From: Miltoncostaea sp963771025
GTDB taxonomy: Bacteria; Actinomycetota; Thermoleophilia; Miltoncostaeales; Miltoncostaeaceae
Direction: 5' to 3'
Length of the DNA: 64,000 nucleotides
Assembly: GCA_963771025.1 (NCBI GenBank)
Contig: CAVYRL010000001.1
Coordinates: 186,001-250,000, forward strand
The notes below the pieces were generated by a model, which made no database searches, was not told where the DNA came from, and saw nothing but the letters and a program-made list of their open reading frames with translations. The translations under genes were made by a program, and so were the position numbers. This document shows positions 45,473 to 54,600 of the stretch, piece after piece. The number at the start of each line of letters is the position of its first letter. Position 1 is the first letter of the stretch.

Positions 45473-46849
45473 CTACGGCGCGACGACCTCGATGGAACCG
45501 CTGCCGGGCGCCTGACCGGGATTCATCAGCGGGATGTCCAGCTCCCAGGCGTCGGGCGAGGCCACGACGCCGGCGATCAGGGCGGCGCCCGCCCGGGCGG
45601 CGCGCAGAGGGCCGACGATCTCGGTGGGGCCGCCGAGGGCGCGTGAGACCGCGCTGCCGGGCATCACCAGGCGCAGCGCGATCGTCCCGGCCTGGGTGGG
45701 GGTGAAGCGGAGGGTCACCGAGCCGTCGCCCGCGATCTGGGCCTCGCTGGCGACGCCCGCGCCGCGCGCCGTCACGACGGCTCGCGCGGCGAGCCAGAAG
45801 CCCTCGGAGGAGACGCCGATCCCGGCGGCCAGCCCCAGGGGATCGGGGCCGAGCTGCACCGTGACCTGAGCCGGCTCGCCGACGGCGAGAGGCGGGGTCA
45901 CCAGCCCGCCGACGGGGATCTCCAGCCCCGTGCCCTCGTCCGCCGCAGCGGCGTTGAGGGCCCGGGCGCCGCTCTCGCTGAGGTTCTTCACCGCGGTGCA
46001 GCCGGCGGCGGGGGTCTTGGAGTCGTCGACCGCCGGGAAGGTCCGCCGGAACTGGGCGACGAAGGCGTCGGCCGAGGCGCCCAGACGGACGCCGCCCGGG
46101 CCGTTGGCAAGCACGGCGCACGCGCTGCCCGCGCGCGCGCGGGTCCAGATGGCCGCCTGGTCGCCCGCGCCGATGCTCACGTGCGCGCGGCTGCGCGCGC
46201 TACCGCTCCTGGCGAGCCGGTTGGCCGTCTCGGATGGCCAGGTGAGCCATTGGGCCGGGGTCCATCGTGTCGTGGTCAGCCAGATTCCGCCGGCCCGGGC
46301 CGCGGCGAGCCGGGCCCCGGCCCACGCGGGATCGGTGAGCAGCGGTCCCGGGCTCGGCACCGAGAAGTTGACCCCCCGTGCCAGTCCCCTACCAGCCAGG
46401 ATGCCGAGGGCCACCGCCAGGTCGTCGCCCTCGGCGCCGCGGAACTCGGGGCCCAGGTCGTCGACCAGCACGCGCCCCGACCGGGACGACAGGATCTGCG
46501 ACGCGAGGATCGCCGCCATGCCCTTCGGGCCCCGTCCCACCAGGCTCGGGGACGCGGCGGAGCCGCCCGTGCTCGCCACCCGCGGCACGCGCCGGCCGGG
46601 GGGCAGCGGCGCGGGCGTCGTGTCGGCCTGGTAGAGCCCGTCGAGGACGCGCAGGCCGGGGCTTCCGTCGGGACGGTCGGCCATGATCGCCCGGAGGGTG
46701 CCGGCGTCGTCGTCGAGCAGCGTGCTCCGGGCGAGAGCGGAGCCCGGCACGGCCGCCCCGATCCCCAGAGCCAGCAGCCCGAGGCAGGCGAGGCCCGCCC
46801 TCGGGGCGGGCGAGCGGGAGATCCCGTGACCGGGACGTGCGCGACCCAT
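45473..46849 (-). CDS. Secreted protein of unknown function
   Basis: A 458-residue exported protein. It begins with a signal peptide (AGLACLGLLALGIGAAVPGSALA, cleavage after ALA near residue 41). The middle holds FRGAEGDDLAVALGILAG and VGGIWLTTTRWTP-like AGGIWLTTTRWTPAQWLTW. The C-terminal 150 residues (VTVQLGPDPLGL, GDGSVTLRFTPTQAGTIALRL) look like a beta-sandwich. One Cys pair (SACAV, AAGCTAV) may form a disulfide. No family is recognised. AAAGGAG lies 8 bases before the ATG at 46849. It sits on the opposite strand between wecA and atpI, interrupting a conserved order. Confidence 0.75.
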   Translation of the reverse strand: MGRARPGHGISRSPAPRAGLACLGLLALGIGAAVPGSALARSTLLDDDAGTLRAIMADRPDGSPGLRVLDGLYQADTTPAPLPPGRRVPRVASTGGSAASPSLVGRGPKGMAAILASQILSSRSGRVLVDDLGPEFRGAEGDDLAVALGILAGRGLARGVNFSVPSPGPLLTDPAWAGARLAAARAGGIWLTTTRWTPAQWLTWPSETANRLARSGSARSRAHVSIGAGDQAAIWTRARAGSACAVLANGPGGVRLGASADAFVAQFRRTFPAVDDSKTPAAGCTAVKNLSESGARALNAAAADEGTGLEIPVGGLVTPPLAVGEPAQVTVQLGPDPLGLAAGIGVSSEGFWLAARAVVTARGAGVASEAQIAGDGSVTLRFTPTQAGTIALRLVMPGSAVSRALGGPTEIVGPLRAARAGAALIAGVVASPDAWELDIPLMNPGQAPGSGSIEVVAP

Positions 46850-47102
46850 GACGCCGCTCCTTTCGCCGGACCGGCCCGGATCCCTGTTGGGGGCGACAAG
46901 ACGGCCTGCCGTCCCATCAGGATTCGGTGGTACGAATGTCACGGTCGGCGGACGGAGCGCCCCGCACCTTTTCCCTGCGTGGATATACTGCCTCGCGCTT
47001 CGCCGGAGCCAGGCTGCGCGCGAACGGCCCGACGAATGCCAGATCCAACCGGAGGACCTGCATCCCACCCCAGAGCATTGCCCGGAGTGCGAGGGACGAC
47101 TC
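46850..47102. other. Intergenic region carrying the atp operon promoter
   Basis: 253 bases between the secreted-protein start and the atpI-like GTG. TATACT at 46984-46989 is the best -10, giving a leader of about 105 bases. In frame with atpI the leader reads a CPEC zinc-ribbon-like stretch (HCPECEGRLV), but no start codon precedes it, so it is treated as untranslated. Confidence 0.5.
46984..46989 (+). promoter_or_regulatory. Candidate -10 box of the atp operon
   Basis: TATACT within GGATATACTG, the most AT-rich site in the gap. No clear -35 at 17 bp was found. Confidence 0.45.
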
Positions 47103-47522
47103 GTGACGGTCGCCGCCACACCCCATCCTGCGGATGCGCCTCGCCCGCTGGTCTTCGTCGCCTCGGGTATCGGCCTGATCGTCGCGATCCTCAGCCTGCC
47201 CGTGGTGCTGGCGCTGGGCGGCCCCCTCAACGGGTGGATCCTCGGCGTGGTGCTCTGGTCCGTCAACTGGGGTCTGCAGCTCTGGACGGCGAAGGTGGCG
47301 CTCGGCTCGACGCCCACCGTCGCGGTGGGGATGTCCGGGGTCTCCTTCATCTCCCGCGCGTGGCTGACGGCGATCATCCTGTTCGTCATCGCGTTGAAGT
47401 ACGACAAGACGATCGGGCTGTGCGCGGCCGGCGTGTTCCTGGCGGCATTCACCTGCGACCTGGTGGGACGGACGATGCTCTTCGCGATGCGCTCAAAGCT
47501 TCAGCAGGACACACCGAGGTGA
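47103..47522 (+). CDS. AtpI-like small membrane protein preceding atpB
   Basis: A 139-residue protein with four predicted spans (LVFVASGIGLIVAILSLPVV, WILGVVLWSVNWGLQL, LTAIILFVIALKY, GLCAAGVFLAAFTCDLVG). AtpI-type proteins sit at this place in many atp operons and assist c-ring assembly or magnesium uptake; similarity here is by layout more than motif. GTG at 47103 has GAGGGA upstream. The stop overlaps the atpB GTG (GTGA). An N-terminal extension upstream is open in frame but lacks a start codon. Confidence 0.72.
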   Translation: MTVAATPHPADAPRPLVFVASGIGLIVAILSLPVVLALGGPLNGWILGVVLWSVNWGLQLWTAKVALGSTPTVAVGMSGVSFISRAWLTAIILFVIALKYDKTIGLCAAGVFLAAFTCDLVGRTMLFAMRSKLQQDTPR

Positions 47523-48403
47523 GGCGCTGGCGCGTCTGGGTGCCGCTGAGCACCCTCGCCACGCTGATGCTCCTCGTCCTCCCCGCGGTCGCCGCGGCGG
47601 CGGAGGCGGACACGTTCGACCCCTCGGTCGAGTTCGCGCTCAACAAGTACATCCCGATCGACCTCGGCCCGCTCGACCTGTCGATCAACAAGGCCGTGAT
47701 CTACCTGCTCCTCTCGGCGGCGATCTGCATCGGGTTCGGGCTCTACGCGGTCCGCAAGGGCCTCGAGGATCGTCCCAAGGGCGTTCAGAACGTGGTCGAG
47801 ATGGCCTACGAGTTCACCGAGACGCAGATCGCCAGGCCGACGCTGACCGAGAGCACGTTCCCGCGGTACTTCCCGTACATCGCCACGCTCTTCCTGTTCA
47901 TCGCGGTGAACAACCTCATCAGCTTCGTGCCTCTGCCGGTGTCGCACGAGTCGGGCACCTTCCCGTTCGGGATCCCGGACCTCTCGCTCTACGCCGCGAC
48001 GGCCAACATCAACGTCACCCTGGCGCTGACCGTGGTCACCTTCATCGTCTACAACTACGAAGGGGTCAAGGCGCACGGCGCGGTCGGTTACGCCAAGACG
48101 CTGGTCCCCGACGCGCCCGGGGCGATCAAGCCCATCATCGCCGTCCTCGAGGTCCTCTCGCAGCTGCTGCGACTGGTCAGCCTCTCGGTGCGGCTCTTCG
48201 CCAACATCCTCGCCGGGCATCTGCTCATCATCATGTGCGCCGGCTTCAGCATCCTCCTCGGCAACTTCGCGGGCGTCATCGCCATCCCGGTGGGCGTCTT
48301 CTTCTACATCTTCGAGTGGGTGCTGATCGCCGGTCTGCAGGCGTTCATCTTCGCCATGCTGAGCGGCATCTACATCGGCTTCGCCGTGGAGTCATCGCAC
48401 TAA
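47519..48403 (+). CDS. atpB: ATP synthase subunit a
   Basis: A 294-residue F0 subunit forming the proton half-channels. It shows FIAVNNLISFVPL, then the essential Arg in LSVRLFANILAGHLLI, and a C-terminal span with FEWVLIAGLQAFIFAMLSGIYI. Residues 1-28 look like a signal-type segment (PLSTLATLMLLVLPAVAAAAEA), longer than in many subunits a. GTG start in GTGA overlap with the AtpI-like gene. First core gene of atpBEFHAGDC, canonical order. Confidence 0.97.
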   Translation: MRRWRVWVPLSTLATLMLLVLPAVAAAAEADTFDPSVEFALNKYIPIDLGPLDLSINKAVIYLLLSAAICIGFGLYAVRKGLEDRPKGVQNVVEMAYEFTETQIARPTLTESTFPRYFPYIATLFLFIAVNNLISFVPLPVSHESGTFPFGIPDLSLYAATANINVTLALTVVTFIVYNYEGVKAHGAVGYAKTLVPDAPGAIKPIIAVLEVLSQLLRLVSLSVRLFANILAGHLLIIMCAGFSILLGNFAGVIAIPVGVFFYIFEWVLIAGLQAFIFAMLSGIYIGFAVESSH

Positions 48404-48422
48404 CAACAAGGAGAGGCATCTC

Positions 48423-48668
48423 GTGGCACTTGAAGGCAACGTAGAGAACGCAGCCAAGATCCTCGCTCTGGGTCTCGCCACCGGCTTCGGGGCGATCGGG
48501 CCGGGCGCCGGCGTCGGCTATCTGATGGGTAAGACGGTCGAAGCCGTCGCCCGCCAGCCCGAGCTGCGGGGCGAGATCATGTCGCTGATGTTCCTCGGAC
48601 TCGCTCTGACGGAGGCGATCGTCTTCTACGCCCTCCTGATGGGCTTCGTCGCGTTCTTCATCGGTTAG
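48423..48668 (+). CDS. atpE: ATP synthase subunit c
   Basis: An 81-residue hairpin membrane protein of the rotor ring. The first helix is Gly-rich (GLATGFGAIGPGAGVGYLMG), the polar loop is VARQPELRGE, and the second helix carries the ion-binding Glu64 in LALTEAIVFYALLMGF. The residues next to Glu64 (EAI) look like a proton-type rather than sodium-type site. GTG start with GGAGAGG upstream (about 48410). 19 bases after atpB. Confidence 0.97.
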   Translation: MALEGNVENAAKILALGLATGFGAIGPGAGVGYLMGKTVEAVARQPELRGEIMSLMFLGLALTEAIVFYALLMGFVAFFIG

Positions 48669-48681
48669 AGCGGAACATCTG

Positions 48682-49248
48682 ATGGTCAACCTTCCTGTGG
48701 GCGTGTTCGCGCTGCCGGCGGCGTCGAGCAACAATCCGCTTCTCGAGGCCCAGCCCGGCCTCATGATCTGGACGCTCGTGATCTTCGGGATCACGTTGTA
48801 CATCCTCAAGAAGAAGGTCTTCGGACCGGTCGGGGAGATCATCACCAAGCGCCGGGACACCATCGCCGAGAGCATCGACGAGGCCGAGCGCAGCCGAGAC
48901 GAGGCCACCCGCCTGCTCGAGGACTACAAGGCGCGGCTCACCGAGGCTCAGGCCGAGGCCGAGAAGCTCCGGGAGCAGGGGCGCAAGGAGGGTGAGCGCC
49001 AGAAGGCCGAGATCATCACCCAGGCCCAGGCTCAGCGCGAGCGGACGGTCACGGACGCCGAGGTCCAGATCGAGGCGCAGGCCCGCGCGGCCGCGGCCGG
49101 CGTGCGCGACGACGTCGTTGCCCTCGCCCTGATGGCCGCCGAGAAGGTCTCGCGGATGTCCCTCGACGACGCCGACCATCGCAAGCTGATCGAAGAGGCC
49201 ATCGCCGCCGCCGACCTGACGGCCCTCTCCAACGGGGCGACCGCTTGA
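48682..49248 (+). CDS. atpF: ATP synthase subunit b
   Basis: A 188-residue peripheral-stalk subunit. One N-terminal span (LMIWTLVIFGITLYILKKKVFGPV) is followed by a long charged coiled coil (SIDEAERSRDEATRLLEDYKA and onward to residue 160). It links F0 to F1. ATG at 48682, 13 bases after atpE. Its TGA overlaps the TTG start of atpH (TTGA, 49245-49248). Confidence 0.96.
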   Translation: MVNLPVGVFALPAASSNNPLLEAQPGLMIWTLVIFGITLYILKKKVFGPVGEIITKRRDTIAESIDEAERSRDEATRLLEDYKARLTEAQAEAEKLREQGRKEGERQKAEIITQAQAQRERTVTDAEVQIEAQARAAAAGVRDDVVALALMAAEKVSRMSLDDADHRKLIEEAIAAADLTALSNGATA

Positions 49249-49799
49249 GCGTCGCCGCCACCTACGCGGAGGCCCTTTACGAGTCCGGGGTGTCGGAGGA
49301 CGCGGTCGATGCCGTCGCGTCCGACCTGAAGGAGTTCACGTCGGCGGTCGCCGAATCGGCCGAGCTTCGTGATGTCCTCGAGAACCCCGAGATCGACCGG
49401 CGCGCCAAGCGGGGGATCATCGATGAGATCACCCAGGGCGCCCATCCGCTGCTCGCCAACTTCCTCAAGGTGCTCGTCGACCGCGGCCGGCTCGCCGAGC
49501 TCAAGGAGATCGGCGAGGCCTTCGCCGATCGTGTGGACACGGCCGAGGCGCGCCTCGAGGTCGAGGCCATCACGGCGGTCCCGCTCCCGGCGGACCTGCG
49601 CGAGCGGCTGGTCGCGGAGATTCAGAAGAAGACCGGCCAGTCGGTCGTGCTGAGCGAGACCGTGGACCCCGAGATCGTCGGCGGCCTGGTGCTGAAGGTG
49701 GGGGAGTTCGTGGTGGACGGATCCGTCCGGCACAACCTCGACCGCCTCGCCGAGCGCCTGCACGCCGTCTCGGTCAACGCCGCCCTGTCGCCCTCATGA
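49245..49799 (+). CDS. atpH: ATP synthase subunit delta
   Basis: A 184-residue stalk cap protein. ATYAEALYESGVSEDAVDAV is the family's opening, and GGLVLKVGEFVVDGSVRHNLDRL is the conserved C-terminal block. The start is TTG at 49245, overlapping the atpF stop, since no ATG or GTG precedes the conserved N-terminus. A 46-base gap with AGGAGAGAGAAAGG (an unusually strong ribosome site region) separates it from atpA. Confidence 0.95.
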   Translation: MSVAATYAEALYESGVSEDAVDAVASDLKEFTSAVAESAELRDVLENPEIDRRAKRGIIDEITQGAHPLLANFLKVLVDRGRLAELKEIGEAFADRVDTAEARLEVEAITAVPLPADLRERLVAEIQKKTGQSVVLSETVDPEIVGGLVLKVGEFVVDGSVRHNLDRLAERLHAVSVNAALSPS

Positions 49800-49845
49800 C
49801 CGCGCACCGAACGACCCCAGGAGAGAGAAAGGTGACGTCCCCCAG

Positions 49846-51432
49846 ATGAAGCTGCGACCCGACGAGATCACGAAGGTCCTCCGCGACCAGATCGAGCACT
49901 ACGCGGGTGAGGTGGACACCGAAGAGGTGGGCACCGTGCTCCAGGTGGGTGACGGCATCGCGCGCGTCCACGGACTGCAGTCGTGCGTGTCCCTCGAGAT
50001 GCTCGAGCTCCCGCACGGCGTCACCGGGCTCGCCCTGAACCTCGAGGAGGACAACGTCGGAGTCGTCCTCCTGGGCGGTGAGACGCTGATCAAGGAAGGC
50101 GACCCGGTGCGCCGCACCGGCAAGGTCATCCAGGTACCCGTGGGCGAGGCTCTGCTCGGCCGGGTCGTGGACCCGCTGGGAAACCCGCTCGACGACCGCG
50201 GTCCGATCGAGACCGAGCACTACCGCCCGGTCGAGTTCAAGGCTCCCGGCGTGGTGCAGCGCCAGCCGGTGAAGGAGCCGCTCCAGACCGGCATCAAGGC
50301 GATCGACGCGCTCATCCCGATCGGCCGTGGACAGCGCGAGCTGATCATCGGCGACCGTGGTACCGGCAAGACGACGATCGCCGTGGACGCGATCATCAAC
50401 CAGCGCGGCCTCGGGGTGTTCTGCTTCTACGTGGCCATCGGCCAGAAGGCCTCGACCGTCGCGACGGTGGTCGAGCGGCTCCGCGCCGCCGGCGCCCTGG
50501 AGTACACGACGGTGATCGCGGCCACCGCCTCGCAGGCGGCGGCGCTGAAGTACCTGGCGCCCTACTCCGCCGCGGCCATGGGCGAGTACTTCCTCTACGG
50601 CGGCCAGCACGCCCTGTGCGTGTACGACGACCTCTCCAAGCAGGCCGACGCCTACCGGCAGATGTCGCTGCTGCTGCGGCGCCCGCCGGGTCGCGAGGCC
50701 TTCCCGGGCGACGTCTTCTACCTCCACTCCCGCCTGCTGGAGCGCGCCTGCAAGCTCAGCGACGAGCTGGGCGGCGGATCGCTGACCGCCCTGCCGATCA
50801 TCGAGACGCAGGCCGGTGACGTGTCGGCCTACATCCCGACCAATGTGATCTCCATCACGGACGGGCAGATCTTCCTGGAGAGCAAGCTCTTCTTCTCCGG
50901 TGTCCGCCCGGCCCTGAACGTCGGCATCTCGGTCAGCCGCGTGGGTGGCTCGGCGCAGATCAAGGCCATGCGGTCGGTGGCCGGCAAGCTCAAGCTCGAG
51001 CTCGCCCAGTACCGCGACCTGGAGGCCTTCTCGCAGTTCGGGTCCGAGCTGGACGCCGCCACCCAGGCCTCGCTGGCCCGTGGCGCGCGTTTCGTGGCCA
51101 CCCTCAACCAGCCGGCCTACGCGCCGTGGCCGGTCGAGGAGCAGGTCGCGATCATCTACGCCGCCAACCAGGGCATGCTCGACAAGATCCCGGTGGAGAA
51201 GGTGCCGGAGGCCAACGAGGCCCTGCGGCTCGACCTGCGCGACAACGGGGCGGCTCTCCTGGCCGACATACGCGACACCAACCAGCTGTCGGACGAGACG
51301 GCGGCGGGGATCCAGAAGATCGCCGACAACGTCGCCGAGCGTTTCACCGGCACGCTGCCGGTGGAGTCGCCCGAGGTCGTCGAGGCCGATGTGGAGCCCG
51401 AGGCGCCTGAGCCGGCCGCCGCGACCGCCTAG
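49846..51432 (+). CDS. atpA: ATP synthase subunit alpha
   Basis: A 528-residue F1 subunit. GDRGTGKTTIAVD is the P-loop, LEYTTVIAATAS and CVYDDLSKQADAYRQMSLLLRRPPGREAFPGDVF the alpha-specific region, and ALNVGISVSRVGGSAQIKAM contains the arginine finger segment. N-terminus KLRPDEITKVLRDQIEHY is normal. Acidic C-terminal tail (ESPEVVEADVEPEAPEPA) is longer than usual. GTG of atpG follows 3 bases after the stop. Confidence 0.98.
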   Translation: MKLRPDEITKVLRDQIEHYAGEVDTEEVGTVLQVGDGIARVHGLQSCVSLEMLELPHGVTGLALNLEEDNVGVVLLGGETLIKEGDPVRRTGKVIQVPVGEALLGRVVDPLGNPLDDRGPIETEHYRPVEFKAPGVVQRQPVKEPLQTGIKAIDALIPIGRGQRELIIGDRGTGKTTIAVDAIINQRGLGVFCFYVAIGQKASTVATVVERLRAAGALEYTTVIAATASQAAALKYLAPYSAAAMGEYFLYGGQHALCVYDDLSKQADAYRQMSLLLRRPPGREAFPGDVFYLHSRLLERACKLSDELGGGSLTALPIIETQAGDVSAYIPTNVISITDGQIFLESKLFFSGVRPALNVGISVSRVGGSAQIKAMRSVAGKLKLELAQYRDLEAFSQFGSELDAATQASLARGARFVATLNQPAYAPWPVEEQVAIIYAANQGMLDKIPVEKVPEANEALRLDLRDNGAALLADIRDTNQLSDETAAGIQKIADNVAERFTGTLPVESPEVVEADVEPEAPEPAAATA

Positions 51433-51435
51433 TCC

Positions 51436-52341
51436 GTGGCGAGCCAGCGAGACATCAAGCGGCGGATCGACTCGGTCCGCAACACCCGCAAGATCACCCG
51501 TGCCATGGAGCTGGTGGCCTCGGCCAAACTGCGCCGCGCGCAGGAGGCCATCGAGGCGCTGCGCCCGTACGCCCGGGCCATGCGGAGGCTGATGTCCCAG
51601 GCGGCGCGTCAGAGCGGTGGCGGCATCGGTGGGCTGGCGCTGCTGCAGGAGCGTCCCGCCGAGGGCCGCGCGCTCGTGGTCGCCATCACCGGCGACCGCG
51701 GTCTGGCGGGCGCCTTCAACGTCAACATCCTGCGCACCGCCCTGCACATCGCCGACGATCTGCGCGCCGAGGGCTTCGAGGACGTGGAGTTCACGGCGGT
51801 CGGCAAGAAGGGCGCCGGCACCCTGAGGTTCCGCCGGCAGCCGATCGACAAGGTGTTCCAGGGCTTCTCGGCCGATCCGCAGTTCGCGGACGCGGAGCAC
51901 GTGCTGACACATGTGTCCGAGCGTTTCGTGGCCGGCGAGGTCAACCGCGTCGTCCTCGTCTACAACACCTTCAAGTCGGTGCTGGAGCAGGAGGTCACCA
52001 CCGAGCAGCTGCTGCCCATCGACCGTGGGCTGGTGCTCGACGAGAACGACGAGCCGATGGAGGGGGAGGCCGACCGCCCGAGCGGTGTCGCCTTCTTCGA
52101 GCCCGAGCCCGAGGACCTTCTCGAGTCGCTCCTGCCGAACTACGTGGAGACGACGATCTACCGCGCATTGCTCGAGAGCGCCGCCGCCGAGCTCGCCGCC
52201 CGCCGCAGCGCCATGCGCAACGCCACCGACAACGCGGGTGAGTTCATCGACTCGCTCACGCTGGCGATGAACCGCGCCCGTCAGGCCGCGATCACCCAGG
52301 AGATCCTGGAGGTCGTCGGCGGCGCGGATGCACTGGAATAG
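51436..52341 (+). CDS. atpG: ATP synthase subunit gamma
   Basis: A 301-residue central rotor shaft. The N-terminal coiled coil ASQRDIKRRIDSVRNTRKITRAMELVA and the C-terminal helix RRSAMRNATDNAGEFIDSLTLAMNRARQAAITQEILEVVGGADAL (given by its ends, RRSAMRNATDNA and EIVGGA-like EVVGGADAL) are the conserved contact helices. The middle is the variable Rossmann-like domain with VVAITGDRGLAGAFN. GTG start at 51436, 3 bases after atpA. Length fits actinobacterial gamma, which is slightly longer than that of E. coli. Confidence 0.97.
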   Translation: MASQRDIKRRIDSVRNTRKITRAMELVASAKLRRAQEAIEALRPYARAMRRLMSQAARQSGGGIGGLALLQERPAEGRALVVAITGDRGLAGAFNVNILRTALHIADDLRAEGFEDVEFTAVGKKGAGTLRFRRQPIDKVFQGFSADPQFADAEHVLTHVSERFVAGEVNRVVLVYNTFKSVLEQEVTTEQLLPIDRGLVLDENDEPMEGEADRPSGVAFFEPEPEDLLESLLPNYVETTIYRALLESAAAELAARRSAMRNATDNAGEFIDSLTLAMNRARQAAITQEILEVVGGADALE

Positions 52342-52373
52342 CTCGATTCATTTCCGAGGAGAGATCGCGAAAC

Positions 52374-53789
52374 ATGGCTGACGACGCTCGAAGCACGGGG
52401 ACCATCCTCGAGATCAAGGGAGTGGTGGTCGACGCCCGCTTCCCCGACGGGCTGCCGTCCATCTACAACGCGATCGAGATCTCGCGCGGCGAGGGTGAGC
52501 CGCCGCTGGTGGCCGAGGTGCAGCAGCATCTGGGCGATGACCGGGTCCGCGCGGTGGCCTTCGACACCACCGACGGCCTGGCGCGCGGCACCGAGGTCGT
52601 GGACACCGGGGCGCCGATCTCGGTGCCCGTCGGCGAGCGCACGCTGGGGCGTATCTTCAACGTCCTCGGCGACGTCATCGACGAGGGCGCCCCCCTGGCG
52701 TCCGGCGAGAAGTGGCCGATCCACCGGCCCTCGCCGGCCTTCGACCAGCTCAACCCCACCGAGGAGATCCTCGAGACGGGCATCAAGGTCGTGGACCTGC
52801 TCGCCCCGTACGTGAAGGGCGGCAAGATCGGCCTCTTCGGCGGCGCCGGCGTGGGCAAGACGGTGCTGATCCAGGAGCTGATCCACAACATCGCCCAGGA
52901 GCACGGCGGACTCTCCGTGTTCGCCGGCGTCGGCGAGCGCACCCGCGAGGGCAACGACCTCTGGCTGGAGATGAAGGAGAGCGGGGTCATCGACAAGACC
53001 GCCCTGGTCTACGGCCAGATGAACGAGCCGCCCGGCGCCCGTCTGCGGGTCGCCCTGTCGGGCCTGACCATGGCGGAGTACTTCCGCGACAAGGCCGGTC
53101 AGGACGTGCTGCTGTTCATCGACAACATCTTCCGCTTCGTCCAGGCGGGCTCCGAGGTCTCGGCCCTCCTCGGCCGCATGCCGTCGGCCGTGGGCTACCA
53201 GCCGACGCTGCAGAGCGAGATGGGTGACCTCCAGGAGCGGATCACCTCGACCCGCAACGGGTCGGTCACCTCGGTGCAGGCCATCTACGTCCCCGCGGAC
53301 GACCTCACCGACCCGGCCCCGGCCGCCAGCTTCGCCCACCTCGACGCCACCACGGTGCTGAGCCGGGCGATCTCGGAGAAGGGCATCTACCCGGCCGTCG
53401 ACCCGCTCGACTCGTCCAGCCGCCTGCTCTCGCTCGAGGGCGTCGGCGCGGAGCACTACGAGGTCGCCACCCGGGTCCAGGAGATCCTCCAGACCTACAA
53501 GGACCTCCAGGACATCATCGCCATCCTCGGCGTGGACGAGCTCACCGACGAGCAGAAGCTCGCGGTGTCGCGCGCCCGCCGCATCGAGCGTTTCCTCTCC
53601 CAGCCGTTCAACGTGGCCGAGGCCTTCACCGGCCGGCCCGGCGAGTACGTGCCCCTCGCCGAGACGGTGCGCGGGTTCAAGGAGATCGTGGAGGGCAAGC
53701 ACGACGACCTCCCCGAGGAGGCGTTCTTCCTGGTGGGCGGCATCGACCAGGCCGTCGAGAAGGCCGCCGGCCTGCGGGCGGCGGTGTGA
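52374..53789 (+). CDS. atpD: ATP synthase subunit beta
   Basis: A 471-residue catalytic F1 subunit. GLFGGAGVGKTVLIQELIHN is the P-loop, VGERTREGNDLWLEM has the catalytic Glu, ALSGLTMAEYFRD and VLLFIDNIFRFVQAGSEVSALLGRMPS (Walker B and DELSEED-side elements) follow, and DELTDEQKLAVSRARRIERFLSQPF carries the DELTDEQK version of the DELSEED lever. ATG with GAGGAGAGAT upstream. The stop overlaps the atpC GTG (GTGA). Confidence 0.98.
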   Translation: MADDARSTGTILEIKGVVVDARFPDGLPSIYNAIEISRGEGEPPLVAEVQQHLGDDRVRAVAFDTTDGLARGTEVVDTGAPISVPVGERTLGRIFNVLGDVIDEGAPLASGEKWPIHRPSPAFDQLNPTEEILETGIKVVDLLAPYVKGGKIGLFGGAGVGKTVLIQELIHNIAQEHGGLSVFAGVGERTREGNDLWLEMKESGVIDKTALVYGQMNEPPGARLRVALSGLTMAEYFRDKAGQDVLLFIDNIFRFVQAGSEVSALLGRMPSAVGYQPTLQSEMGDLQERITSTRNGSVTSVQAIYVPADDLTDPAPAASFAHLDATTVLSRAISEKGIYPAVDPLDSSSRLLSLEGVGAEHYEVATRVQEILQTYKDLQDIIAILGVDELTDEQKLAVSRARRIERFLSQPFNVAEAFTGRPGEYVPLAETVRGFKEIVEGKHDDLPEEAFFLVGGIDQAVEKAAGLRAAV

Positions 53790-54220
53790 GCACCTCCGCC
53801 GGCACCGAGCGCCGCACGCTCGGCGTCCGTCTGCTCACGCCCGAGGGCCCGGTCTTCGACGGCGTGGCGCAGATGGTGATCGTGCCGAGCGTCGCCGGTG
53901 AGGTGGGCATCCTCGCCCGCCACGCGCCGTTCATCGCGCAGCTGCGCGTGGGCGACGTGCGCATTCATCAGCCGGACGGCACGATCGTGGTCTACGCGAC
54001 CAGCGAGGGTTTCATGTCGGTGGACGAGGACCACCTGCTCGTGCTCGTGGAGCAGGCCGAGCTGGCCGAGGAGATCGATCGGGCCCGCGCGGAGACCGCC
54101 CTTGCGCAGGCCGAGCAGATCCTGAGCGACGCCTCGCTCGAGGAGACCACGCGTCTCACGATGGAGAAGGCCAGGGCCCGCGCCGAGAACCGCATCCGGG
54201 TGGCTGATCGTGGCGTCTGA
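53786..54220 (+). CDS. atpC: ATP synthase subunit epsilon
   Basis: A 144-residue regulatory subunit. The N-terminal beta-sandwich has LLTPEGPVFDGVAQMVIVPSVAGEVGILARHAPFIA, in which GEVGILARHAP is the signature. The two-helix C-terminal arm (EEIDRARAETALAQAEQIL, TRLTMEKARARAENRIRVA) is present, so epsilon inhibition is possible. GTG start overlaps atpD. Last gene of the atp set; the FKBP gene begins 11 bases before its end. Confidence 0.96.
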   Translation: MSTSAGTERRTLGVRLLTPEGPVFDGVAQMVIVPSVAGEVGILARHAPFIAQLRVGDVRIHQPDGTIVVYATSEGFMSVDEDHLLVLVEQAELAEEIDRARAETALAQAEQILSDASLEETTRLTMEKARARAENRIRVADRGV

Positions 54221-54584
54221 GCGCCCCGCGGTCGATCCGCCCGACGGTCCGCCGCCCGCCGACCTCGAGATCACCGACCTGATCATCGGCGACGGGGACG
54301 AGGCGGTCGCCGGAACGACGGTCGCCGTCCACTACGTCGGCGTCTCCCACTCCAGCGGAGCCGAGTTCGACGCATCGTGGAACCGCGGCCAGGAGTTCCG
54401 CTTCGGCCTCGGCCAGGGCCAGGTGATCGCCGGCTGGGACGCCGGCGTGACGGGCATGAAGGTCGGCGGACGCCGCCGCCTCGTGATCCCCCCGCACCTC
54501 GCGTACGGCGATCAGGGCGCCGGCGGTGTCATCGCGCCGGGCGAGACGCTGATCTTCGTCGTCAACCTCCTCGGGGTCTCCTGA
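54210..54584 (+). CDS. FKBP-type peptidyl-prolyl isomerase
   Basis: A 124-residue single-domain FKBP. TVAVHYVGVSHSSGAEFDASW, FRFGLGQGQVIAGWDAGVTGMKVGGRRRLVIPPHLAYGD and ETLIFVVNLLGV carry the active-site aromatic and Asp residues (for instance FDAS, VIAGWD, LAYGD). No signal peptide, so cytosolic. GTG at 54210 lies inside the end of atpC (11-base overlap), so it is co-translated with the ATP synthase genes. A hairpin at 54601 follows. Confidence 0.93.
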   Translation: MASERPAVDPPDGPPPADLEITDLIIGDGDEAVAGTTVAVHYVGVSHSSGAEFDASWNRGQEFRFGLGQGQVIAGWDAGVTGMKVGGRRRLVIPPHLAYGDQGAGGVIAPGETLIFVVNLLGVS

Positions 54585-54600
54585 GCTGAGGTGACCGGCG

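Noticed and set aside
46848..47102. N-terminal zinc-ribbon extension (HCPECEGRLV) on the AtpI-like protein
   Set aside because: No start codon follows the predicted promoter in that frame, and GTG 47103 has a good ribosome site. It remains a possibility only if transcription starts further upstream.
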